Assembly (NCBI GenBank): GCA_944800085.1
Contig: CALYLO010000001.1
Coordinates: 446,501 to 510,500 of the forward strand
Length of the DNA stretch: 64,000 nt
Direction of reading: 5' to 3'
From: Paenibacillus melissococcoides
GTDB taxonomy: Bacteria; Bacillota; Bacilli; Paenibacillales; Paenibacillaceae
Below the pieces are notes generated by a model. That model saw only the letters and a list, made by a program, of their open reading frames with translations. It ran no database searches and was not told the origin of the DNA. This document shows positions 8,334 through 15,689 of the stretch, in pieces; the stretch's first letter is position 1, and each line of letters opens with the position of its first letter. Made by a program: the position numbers and the translations under genes.

Positions 8334-10064
8334 ATGAACCAAAATAGACATTCGGAAGGCAGGCCATTGATCCCTGCCGGCAAGCTAATATTGGAGACGA
8401 GCGGACTGGCCGCCGAGGCCGGAGACCGCCGCCTGTTCACGATTCCGGAGACGCTGCGCGTCTATTCCGGCGAACGGATCGGACTGATCGGGGCAAACGG
8501 CGCTGGCAAGACGACGCTGATCCGGATATTGGCCGGGCTGCTGGAGCCCGCGCAAGGGAGTGTCCGGCAAATGGCGTCCTGCGCCTTCGTGCCCCAGCTC
8601 GACGATATTCGGGATGAAGTCTCGGCCGAGGCGACGCTTAGCGGGGGAGAACGGACGAGACGGCGGCTGGAACAGGCGCTGCAGGGCGGCGCCGAGCTGC
8701 TGCTGCTCGACGAGCCGACCAGCCATCTCGATATGGAGCAGATGAAGCGGATGGAAGACCGGCTGCTCGATTTCTCACGGACGGGCACGCTGCTGCTTAT
8801 CTCGCATGACCGGACGCTCCTGAACCGGGTTTGCACGAAAATATGGGAGATGGAGAACGGGACCCTCCATATTTATGCCGGCGGCTACGACGATTACTGC
8901 GTAGAGAAGGAACGGCTGCGTACGGAGCGCCAGCGCGAGTATGACCAGTACATCGCGGAGCGGGACCGGCTGCAGGAGATGATCGTCCAGACGAGGGTCA
9001 TGGCGCAGGGCGTCGGCACCCCGCGTCCGCGCAAAGGATTGACCAGCAAGGAGATTCGTTCTGCCCGGCCTCACTTCAACCGCAAGCAGGGGAAGATGGA
9101 TAAGCGGGTCAAGGCGATGGAGACGCGGCTGGAGAAGCTGCCGCAGGTGGAGCGCCCGTTCGAGCTTCCGCCTGTCGCCTTCGATGCGGAATGCCATCGG
9201 CCGCTGCGAAGCAAGACCGCGCTTGAGGTCAAGGAGCTGCGGCTGTGCGCCGGGGAGCGGGAGTTAGTGCGGGACGGCAGCTTCCGCATCCGTCCGCAGA
9301 TGAAGGTGGCCTTGCTCGGGCCGAACGGATCGGGGAAGACGACGCTGCTGCGGCTGCTGAAGCAGCGAAGCGAAGCGCCGGACGGCGGGCCGGAAGAGGG
9401 CGCTTCATCCGCTATGATCCGGTTCGCGCCGAATGCGCGTGTCGCCTATTTCGATCAGAAGCTGTACTCGCTTGACCTGCAGGAGAGCGCCTTGGCGAAT
9501 GTGCAGAAGTCGAGCGCTTACGACCAGACCGCTATTAGCACGGCGCTGGCCCGGCTGCGGCTCCGCCGGGACGAGGCGTTGAAGCCGGTCTGGCAGCTAA
9601 GCGGCGGAGAGAAGGTCAAGACGCAGCTCGTCAAGCTGTTCCTGAGCGAAGCCAATGTGCTGCTGCTGGATGAGCCGACGAATTACCTCGACATCGAGGC
9701 GCGCGAGGAGTTGGAGCGGGTGCTGGCCGCCTATCCGGGGACACTTCTGTTCGCGACCCATGACCGGATGCTGCTGGAACGGACGGCCACGCATGTCCTC
9801 CGCATCAGCGGACAGTCGCTGGAGCTGCTGCCGATCGAGGCGCTGCATGCAGGCAAGGAGACGCCGCCGAAGCAGGACTCGCAAGCCGCTGGCCCGGCCC
9901 GGGAGGAAGCGGCCTGGACGAAAGAGCAGCGGATGAAGGTCGAGCTGGAATGGTCCGAGCTGCTGTCCCGGCTGTCCCAGCCGATTCGCCTTGATGAGGC
10001 GGAGAAGGAGCGGCTGGAGCGGCGTTATGCCGAACTGCTCGAGCTGCGCCGGGCGATGCGATGA
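8334..10064 (+). CDS. ABC-F ribosome-protection ATPase (Vga/VmlR/Lsa-like)
   Basis: This 576-residue soluble protein has two ABC ATPase domains and no membrane segments, as in ABC-F factors. Domain 1 has Walker A GANGAGKTT, signature LSGGERTRRR and Walker B ELLLLDEPTSHLD, and is short between Walker A and signature. A charged interdomain linker (about residues 200-285, with RERQREYDQYIAERDRLQ-like coiled coil) would reach the ribosomal P/E site. Domain 2 has GPNGSGKTT, LSGGEKVKTQ and VLLLDEPTNYLD. Antibiotic-resistance ABC-F proteins displace ribosome-bound drugs of the lincosamide, pleuromutilin and streptogramin A groups. The substrate range cannot be read here. The start is fixed by the GGGAGG at 8321-8326, which lies inside an attenuator hairpin, so drug-responsive expression is likely. 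The C-terminal ~80 residues are Glu/Arg-rich. Confidence 0.9.
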   Translation: MNQNRHSEGRPLIPAGKLILETSGLAAEAGDRRLFTIPETLRVYSGERIGLIGANGAGKTTLIRILAGLLEPAQGSVRQMASCAFVPQLDDIRDEVSAEATLSGGERTRRRLEQALQGGAELLLLDEPTSHLDMEQMKRMEDRLLDFSRTGTLLLISHDRTLLNRVCTKIWEMENGTLHIYAGGYDDYCVEKERLRTERQREYDQYIAERDRLQEMIVQTRVMAQGVGTPRPRKGLTSKEIRSARPHFNRKQGKMDKRVKAMETRLEKLPQVERPFELPPVAFDAECHRPLRSKTALEVKELRLCAGERELVRDGSFRIRPQMKVALLGPNGSGKTTLLRLLKQRSEAPDGGPEEGASSAMIRFAPNARVAYFDQKLYSLDLQESALANVQKSSAYDQTAISTALARLRLRRDEALKPVWQLSGGEKVKTQLVKLFLSEANVLLLDEPTNYLDIEAREELERVLAAYPGTLLFATHDRMLLERTATHVLRISGQSLELLPIEALHAGKETPPKQDSQAAGPAREEAAWTKEQRMKVELEWSELLSRLSQPIRLDEAEKERLERRYAELLELRRAMR

Positions 10065-10226
10065 ACGGGACATCCCGAATCGGCTGCCGCGGCTGCGGCG
10101 GCCGGACCGGACTAGTGCACGGGGCGTCCGCCATAGCCGAACGCCGTATTTTTCCCCGGACGGTTCGTCCCCAAGTATGTTACAATAGGTGAACGTGACG
10201 TGCACGGATGAAAAGGAGAGAGTGTC

Positions 10227-11738
10227 ATGCGAATGTCCAACATGCATCATTTTACAGAGCACCATCGGTATGTGGCTTACCGGGAATTCAGCCTCAGCGA
10301 GCTGGATCGGAAGATGCTGTCCCACGTCTATCAGCCGATGGTCGGAGCATTCGCGATTGGGTTATATCATTTATTGTATCAGCATGCCCCTGCGGACCGC
10401 GTCGGCTATTCGGGCGTCGATGCGCAGCGCCGGCTGTTCCTGCTGCTTGGGCTGGAGCCAAGCGAGAAGGGGCGGACCTACTTCGTCGAACAGACCTCGA
10501 AGCTGGAGGCGGTCGGATTGCTGCAGACGTCGCGGATGCTGCTTCCGGACATGGAAGAGTACATGTACGAGTACGAGCTTCAGCCTCCGCTGTCGCCTCA
10601 TGAATTTTTCCGGACTCAGCATCTGACCCTGCTGCTGCGCGACTTCGTCGGCAAGTACGCCGTGCTGAATCTGAGGGAGCAATTCAGTACCGGCGAGCCG
10701 TTCGATGCGACGGTGAAGGAGGCGGAGCGGGAAAATATTTCGATTCCGTTCTATGAACTGTTCCGCCTGAACACGCAGGTGATTGATGTCGAGCTGGAGC
10801 AGGCGCTGGATGAAGTGGCGCCGAGCCGAGCGTCCGTCCGCCCTTCGGCGGTGACCGAGGAAGCGGAGGCGCCGGCCTTGAACTACGCCGACATTATTAT
10901 CCGCTTCCCGAAGCAGTCGGTGAACCGGAGCTGCGTCGAACGGCTGCGCTATGACCGGGAAGGGCTCGGCGTCATCAATTATGTCGTCCGCAAGTTCGGG
11001 CTCACGCTGCAGGAGACGGTCCGGCTTCTCGATGAAGACGGCATATTTACGGAGGATGGCCGCATCGTCATCGATGAGCTGCAGCACCGGGCGCATCTTC
11101 ACTTCCGCCAGAACAAGCGCCGCGGGGAATGGCAGGAGCGGGAGCAGCAGCGCATCGGCCATCTCGCGGAGGAAGCCGCGGCCCCGCAAGAGGAAGTCCC
11201 GGTCGAGATGGAGTTCTATGTCGACGTCCCGCCGCAGTTCAGCGGCAAATGCGATATTCACCAATACAATATGATGCTTCGCAACACGCCGTACACCCAA
11301 CTGCTGGAGCGGTTTTTCCCGGGCGCGGTTCCGGACTCTTTTCTGGATATGTTCACCAAGATGGATATCAATTATAAGCTCCCGGATGAAGTCATTAACG
11401 TACTCATTCATTATTTGATGACCATGCTCGCGCAGGGGGCCGAGCAGCGGTTGAACCGCAACTTCGTCGAGGCGATTGTGTCCAATATGCTGGTGAAGCA
11501 GGTCCGCACCTACGAGCAAGCGGTAATGTATATCCGCCAGCAATCCCAGCTGCAGGAGCCGGGCGCGGCCCGCTCAGGCGGCAAACCTGCTTCGCAGCGC
11601 ACGCGCAGCCGCTACGGGAAAACGGCGAAGCCAGCGATCCCGATCGTGACACGCTCGCAGGAGGCGTCTTCGTCGCTGTCGCAGGAGGAGATCGACGCCG
11701 CACGGGCGCTGGCCCGCAGATTGGACGGACAAGCTTAG
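10227..11738 (+). CDS. dnaB: Replication initiation and membrane attachment protein DnaB
   Basis: This 503-residue protein corresponds to the Firmicute DnaB primosomal protein, which helps load the replicative helicase at oriC and during restart. It is not the helicase itself, which is named DnaB in E. coli and DnaC in B. subtilis. The N-terminal domain (about 1-180, from HRYVAYREFSLSELDRKML) and the DnaD/DnaB-like C-terminal region (about 340-450, including the YxxxI-like segment near TYEQAVMYIRQQ) are both visible, with an acidic, Gln/Pro-rich linker between. The start at 10227 follows AAAAGGAGAG. A TACAAT -10-like element lies about 45 bases upstream. In related genomes dnaI follows at once. 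Here an IS110-family element separates them. Confidence 0.92.
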   Translation: MRMSNMHHFTEHHRYVAYREFSLSELDRKMLSHVYQPMVGAFAIGLYHLLYQHAPADRVGYSGVDAQRRLFLLLGLEPSEKGRTYFVEQTSKLEAVGLLQTSRMLLPDMEEYMYEYELQPPLSPHEFFRTQHLTLLLRDFVGKYAVLNLREQFSTGEPFDATVKEAERENISIPFYELFRLNTQVIDVELEQALDEVAPSRASVRPSAVTEEAEAPALNYADIIIRFPKQSVNRSCVERLRYDREGLGVINYVVRKFGLTLQETVRLLDEDGIFTEDGRIVIDELQHRAHLHFRQNKRRGEWQEREQQRIGHLAEEAAAPQEEVPVEMEFYVDVPPQFSGKCDIHQYNMMLRNTPYTQLLERFFPGAVPDSFLDMFTKMDINYKLPDEVINVLIHYLMTMLAQGAEQRLNRNFVEAIVSNMLVKQVRTYEQAVMYIRQQSQLQEPGAARSGGKPASQRTRSRYGKTAKPAIPIVTRSQEASSSLSQEEIDAARALARRLDGQA

Positions 11739-11962
11739 GCCGGCAGGCGTGCTTGCAGGCTTCTACACGATGAATATCGAAGACAGAAGATAAGTCCAGC
11801 GGTATGATGTCAAGTCCCTGATTGATGAGAATTGGAAAATTTCCTTGGCGTGCAGCAGGATCAATCCCAAAAAAGGCATCACCAAACTAGACCCAGTCGA
11901 AAATTAAGTAAAATACCATAATTTAACTGGGAATTAGAGAAGAAAATTCATGAGCCAAGGCA

Positions 11963-13207
11963 TTATTGCTCTGTCGGCTTCACCTTCCTTCTGGGCGTAT
12001 AGAGTTGGTCGTTGCGTAGCAGCACATCGACCAGACGCACAAGTTTTCTTGCCGTTAAGACGAGGGCACGTTTGTGTTGATGCTTAGGGACTTCATTGAA
12101 TTTCTTCCGGTAGTACTCACCGAATTCCGGGTCGCGGTTTTTTACCGAGTTGGCAGCTTCAACAAGGTAGTAGCGAAGGAATCGGTTGCCGGAACGAATG
12201 CGCTTTGTATCTTCCGCCTCGAAGGAGCCGGATTGGTGCTTGCGCCACGTCAGACCCGCATACTTGGCCAAGGCGGCTTGATCCGTGAAGCGGTCGATGT
12301 CGCCGATCTCGGCCAGGATGCCTGCGGCATAGACCCGATCAATGCCCGGAATGGAACGGAGGCACTGGCTGCTGGAAATGCCGTCTAAAATGCGCTCAAT
12401 CGCCTTGTCGAGCTCTTTAAGCTGACTCTGGATGCTCCGGATCGACTGAATTGAGGTGCCCAGCACCAAATCAATGGAATCCTCGACAACCTTCGAGAGA
12501 CGGTACGAGGCCCGAGCCGCCTTTTGAATACAGCGGGCGACGTGTTCGGGATCGGGGAAACGATTTCTCCCCTTGTCCTTGAGATAGTCAGCCAAACGGG
12601 CGACATCCATATTCGCCATCTCATCCAGACTATACTTTTCCGAGAGCATTTCCATGATGGCATGGCCGAACACGGAACTGTCCACCTCCGCGCGAAAAGC
12701 ATTGCACTTGTAGAACAGATTTTGCAAAAAGTATTGCTTCTCGCGGGTAAGGTTGTGTACGAGATGGAATCGCATGCGAGTGAGCCGCTGCAAGGCGATG
12801 TACTGTTCCTGCATCACGATAGTCGTCGTGAGTCTGCCAAAACGCAGGCGGTCTGCAATGATCCAGGCATCGATGCGATCGGTTTTGTCCAGGTCGGCAT
12901 AAGCGTCTTTGAATTTGTTAATCAGCTTCGGATTAATGGTGAACACCTTGGCATTCAATTGTTGAAGGGCCTCATCTTCATGCAAGTACATGGCTGGATG
13001 CCAGCTGTAGACGGATGTGGCTTCAAGCCCGATATGAACCTCAGAGCAGGCTGTCTTGACCGCAGCAGAAATGATGCGATCCCGCAAGTAAGAGGCGCCG
13101 TGCAGATTGTTGGTGGTCTTGAAGGTCTCCAGGGTGTCGCCATCCGATTTCATCAAACAGGCTTCCAGTTCTTCGGAACTGACGTCAATACCGACAAAAA
13201 GCTTCAA
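11963..13207 (-). CDS. IS110-family transposase (DEDD recombinase)
   Basis: This is a full-length 414-residue transposase. The N-terminal RuvC-like DEDD domain begins KLFVGIDVSSEELEACLMK (first Asp), continues with HIGLEATSVYSWH (Glu), and has DLDKTDRIDAWIIADRLRFG (the Asp pair). The C-terminal Transposase_20-type domain has SIPGIDRVYAAGILAEIGDI and AKYAGLTW, followed by a Ser-containing segment (HQSGSF) where the catalytic Ser is expected. It appears intact and may be active. A GGAGG-like site (AAAGGAGGAATTC) precedes the ATG at 13207. It runs against the direction of dnaB and dnaI. Confidence 0.93.
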   Translation of the reverse strand: MKLFVGIDVSSEELEACLMKSDGDTLETFKTTNNLHGASYLRDRIISAAVKTACSEVHIGLEATSVYSWHPAMYLHEDEALQQLNAKVFTINPKLINKFKDAYADLDKTDRIDAWIIADRLRFGRLTTTIVMQEQYIALQRLTRMRFHLVHNLTREKQYFLQNLFYKCNAFRAEVDSSVFGHAIMEMLSEKYSLDEMANMDVARLADYLKDKGRNRFPDPEHVARCIQKAARASYRLSKVVEDSIDLVLGTSIQSIRSIQSQLKELDKAIERILDGISSSQCLRSIPGIDRVYAAGILAEIGDIDRFTDQAALAKYAGLTWRKHQSGSFEAEDTKRIRSGNRFLRYYLVEAANSVKNRDPEFGEYYRKKFNEVPKHQHKRALVLTARKLVRLVDVLLRNDQLYTPRRKVKPTEQ

Positions 13208-13500
13208 GAGAATTCCTCCTTTCTATAAGGGATTCAGGGAACGGACTCTCCGGACTGTCTCCGGCGCACTCGCCGATCAATCACCCTCGCATATGAGAAC
13301 ACGCTTCGGTTCATGAGCTGCCCCGACGCTGCTACAGTCGGGCATGAGTTGCCGAAGGGAACAGCCAGCGGGTAAGAAGTGCAAGCGAGTACCGGAGAAA
13401 CAGACTTAAAAAGTAGATTGGACTACAGGAGGGAGACGAATTTCCCCGAATGGAACCCTAAGTTCCATTGTCCAGAGACATTCCGGAAAGTCCAGTCCCC
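13208..13500 (-). ncRNA. Putative bridge RNA region of the IS110 element
   Basis: IS110-group recombinases are guided by a structured RNA encoded in the non-coding end upstream of the transposase gene. This ~290-base stretch occupies that position. It contains a clear hairpin (13320-13327 with 13337-13343, 9-nt loop) and a second short inverted repeat near 13452-13468. Neither target-binding nor donor-binding loops can be assigned without knowing the element ends. Confidence 0.35.
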
Positions 13501-13529
13501 ATATTAATTTTCAATGTGCAAGCTGGAAA

Positions 13530-13557
13530 TTTTGAAGGCATTCTATGTTCCTATAAA
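13530..13557 (+). promoter_or_regulatory. Possible outward promoter feeding dnaI
   Basis: TTTTGA (13530-13535), a 16-base spacer and TATAAA (13552-13557) lie about 60 bases before the dnaI start. Such a promoter could compensate for separation from dnaB. The match is moderate. Confidence 0.3.
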
Positions 13558-13615
13558 GGACTGGAAAAAGACTCAAAACTGCCTTCAGGAAATACTATAC
13601 GAGGAGGGCTCCCGC

Positions 13616-14563
13616 ATGGAATCGATAGGCGAACTGTTGAAGCAGCTGCCGCTTGGCAGCCGGCGCGCGCAAGCGGAGCAGAAAATGGCCGAGCTGATGA
13701 ATCATCCGCTCGTCGCCGAATTCCGCAGCTCCCATCCCGAGCTGGACGAGCGCAGCCTTCGCATGAATATGAATAAATTGTACCAATACGTGAAGGAGGC
13801 GGGACATTGCAGCCAATGCCCGGGCCTGGAGCAGTGCCCGAACGATTTCCATGGGCATTACACCCGGCTGAGCGCCGAGACGGTCAACGGCCAGTCGTTC
13901 ATCTATGACCGCAAAGTCCCGTGCCAGAAGTGGCTTGCGCATGAGCGCCAGCAGTCGATCCATAATCGCGTTCGTTCCTTTTATGTGGATGAGACGGCCC
14001 TCAAGCAGGGATATTCCGCCCGGGAGATGCTGGAGATCGACATGGAGCGGGTGCCGGCGGTCAAAAAGGTGATGGAATATGTGATGCAGGCGAAGGAATC
14101 CGGGCTGACGCCGCACGGATTGTACCTGGTCGGACCGTTCGGGACCGGGAAGACCTTCCTGATGAGCTATGTGCTGTACGAGCTGGCCCGCGCCGGTTAT
14201 ACCGGGGTCATCGTCTACATGCCGGAATTCGTCGAGGAGCTCAAATCGATGTTCCAGGAGCCGCAGAAGCTGCGGGAGACGATCGAGCTGATGAAGGAGA
14301 CCGACCTGCTCGTCTTTGACGATATCGGAGCGGAGAATATGTCGGCCTGGGTGCGCGATCATGTGCTTGGCTCGATTTTGAACTACCGCATGAACCGGAA
14401 GCCGACCTTCTATACGTCGAATTATGACACGGACTCGCTGCTGAAGCATTTCAGCTACACGCGCGACGGGGAAGATATTTATAAGGCGGAACGCCTCATG
14501 GACCGGATTAAGCCGTTTACGGACATTGTCCATGTGAACGGGCGCAACAAACGCGGAATGTAA
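13616..14563 (+). CDS. dnaI: Primosomal protein DnaI, helicase loader
   Basis: This 315-residue AAA+ ATPase loads the replicative helicase. The N-terminal helicase-binding domain carries a Cys cluster (CSQCPGLEQC, around residues 63-72) and a nearby HGH that could complete a zinc site. The AAA+ core has Walker A GPFGTGKT (~179-186), Walker B LLVFDDIG (~230-237) and the sensor region FYTSNYD. The ATG at 13616 follows GAGGAGGG with 7-base spacing and yields the usual family length. The frame is open upstream to 13514, but those 34 codons come from the IS-adjacent insert. It is followed by a terminator. Confidence 0.93.
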   Translation: MESIGELLKQLPLGSRRAQAEQKMAELMNHPLVAEFRSSHPELDERSLRMNMNKLYQYVKEAGHCSQCPGLEQCPNDFHGHYTRLSAETVNGQSFIYDRKVPCQKWLAHERQQSIHNRVRSFYVDETALKQGYSAREMLEIDMERVPAVKKVMEYVMQAKESGLTPHGLYLVGPFGTGKTFLMSYVLYELARAGYTGVIVYMPEFVEELKSMFQEPQKLRETIELMKETDLLVFDDIGAENMSAWVRDHVLGSILNYRMNRKPTFYTSNYDTDSLLKHFSYTRDGEDIYKAERLMDRIKPFTDIVHVNGRNKRGM

Positions 14564-14590
14564 GACACGTGATGAGCGTGTCTTTTTTTT
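14563..14590 (+). terminator. Terminator of dnaI
   Basis: A 7-bp stem (14563-14569 with 14577-14583) is followed by eight or more T, starting at the dnaI stop codon. Confidence 0.8.
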
Positions 14591-14636
14591 GAATTGACAA
14601 CGCGGGTGCGTATAACGGTAAGGCTTCGAAGGCAGC

Positions 14637-14665
14637 AAAAAAAGCATGCACCGCTGCATGCTTTG
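14637..14665 (-). terminator. Terminator of the yqzM-like gene
   Basis: A perfect 10-bp stem (14642-14651 with 14656-14665) is followed on the minus strand by a T run (A run 14637-14643), about 120 bases beyond the small gene's stop. Confidence 0.75.
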
Positions 14666-14784
14666 TCCGCATTATGCCTCGCGCAGGAACGGGTTGAACG
14701 GTTCGGGCGCTTCCGCTTGACGCGGTTCCCGGCAGGCGGAAGCAATCCGGGCCTGCCCGCGGAACGTCGTATGGCGATTGGATG

Positions 14785-14934
14785 TTACGACATAATGAAC
14801 TTCACAATCACCATGCCGAAGAAGACGACGAACATAAACCCGAACATGGCGTTGAACCCGAACAACACGTCTGAAAAATCATTTCTCGGCTCTTCGTTGA
14901 CATGTTCGCGAGGATCCATCGTATTGGCTTCCAT
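14785..14934 (-). CDS. YqzM-like single-pass membrane peptide
   Basis: This 49-residue protein has a short acidic N-terminus (residues 1-20) and one membrane helix (FGFNAMFGFMFVVFFGMVIV). The N-terminal NDF-D segment and helix placement resemble the uncharacterised YqzM family of Bacilli. The ATG at 14934 has GGGAGGA eight bases upstream. Upstream in-frame codons to 15084 are Cys-rich and lack a ribosome site. Function is unknown. It is convergent with dnaI. Confidence 0.65.
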   Translation of the reverse strand: MEANTMDPREHVNEEPRNDFSDVLFGFNAMFGFMFVVFFGMVIVKFIMS

Positions 14935-15102
14935 TGGCGCGTCCTCCCATCTGTCCGTCAAGTTGCAATGATTCGGATCACAACATAGACAGGTAGTAAA
15001 ACCCATTTTTACGCCTCTAGTATATCTAACGGCGGCGGAACTGTAAAGTCCGGGCCTTCTTATCGTGTGACAAATTCCTAACAAAATGCACTGCCCTCCG
15101 AT

Positions 15103-15132
15103 TTCACATAAAAGTCTGACTTGTGGTATACT
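15103..15132 (+). promoter_or_regulatory. Probable trxA promoter
   Basis: TTCACA (15103-15108), an 18-base spacer and TATACT (15127-15132) lie about 50 bases before the trxA start. Confidence 0.5.
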
Positions 15133-15184
15133 TTACTTGTTGACTCAGCTATTCTGTTTTTCACGATAAAGGAGGTTCTCTAAC

Positions 15185-15505
15185 ATGGCTATCGTAAATG
15201 TGTCCGACCAGACGTTCAAGACCGAGGTAGAAGGTCAGCAGGGCGTCGTTTTGGTCGATTTTTGGGCGCCTTGGTGCGGCCCTTGCAAGAGATTGGCTCC
15301 GATTCTCGAAGAATTGGACGGAGAAGTGAGCGGTCAAGCCACGATCGCGAAGGTGAACGTGGATGAGAATCCGGAATCCGCTTCCCGCTTCGGCGTGATG
15401 AGCATTCCGACGATCATCGTGTTCAAGGACGGCCAGCCAGTGGACAAAGTGGTCGGCCTGAACTCCAAGGATGCGCTCAAAGGCTTGATTGGCAAGCATC
15501 AATAA
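15185..15505 (+). CDS. trxA: Thioredoxin
   Basis: This 106-residue thioredoxin is the cytoplasmic dithiol reductant for ribonucleotide reductase, methionine sulfoxide reductase and other targets. The active site is APWCGPCK in the expected place after VLVDFWAPW, with the cis-Pro segment MSIPTIIVFKDG and C-terminal GLIGKHQ. AAAGGAGG precedes the ATG with normal spacing. It has its own promoter and a terminator at 15538-15566, so it is a single-gene unit before uvrC, as in many Bacillales. Confidence 0.97.
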   Translation: MAIVNVSDQTFKTEVEGQQGVVLVDFWAPWCGPCKRLAPILEELDGEVSGQATIAKVNVDENPESASRFGVMSIPTIIVFKDGQPVDKVVGLNSKDALKGLIGKHQ

Positions 15506-15537
15506 GCATCCGTACGGACGAACATACGATAGAAGAA

Positions 15538-15566
15538 AAGCCTTCCTGATTCAGGGGGGCTTCTTT
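15538..15566 (+). terminator. Terminator of trxA
   Basis: A 9-bp stem with two G-T pairs (15538-15546 with 15554-15562), a 7-nt loop and a short T-rich tail. Confidence 0.65.
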
Positions 15567-15689
15567 GCGTTGGGCAGGAGCGCGTCGTCCTGTTTTTTGA
15601 TAAAATAGAGAAGTCATGCACCTTGCGCAGCGGCACGAGCCCGTGTGCAGGGGCAGCGGAGGAACAATGATGGTAAGGAGGGAGCTCGC

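Larger units (their letters stand above)
11760..13600 (-). mobile_element. IS110-family insertion between dnaB and dnaI (ends approximate)
   Basis: About 1.8 kb of lower-GC DNA interrupts a normally contiguous operon. It has one transposase gene on the minus strand, ~200 bases downstream of it and ~300-400 bases upstream. No terminal inverted repeats or target duplication were seen, as expected for IS110. Both flanks contain further AT-rich sequence with short unassigned reading frames (for example about 11790-11905 plus, ending LDPVEN), so the exact ends cannot be set and an older insertion may underlie this one. Confidence 0.7.

Noticed and set aside
10227..14563. Chromosome replication origin near dnaB/dnaI
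   Set aside because: No dnaA, dnaN or DnaA-box cluster. These loader genes normally lie away from oriC in Firmicutes.
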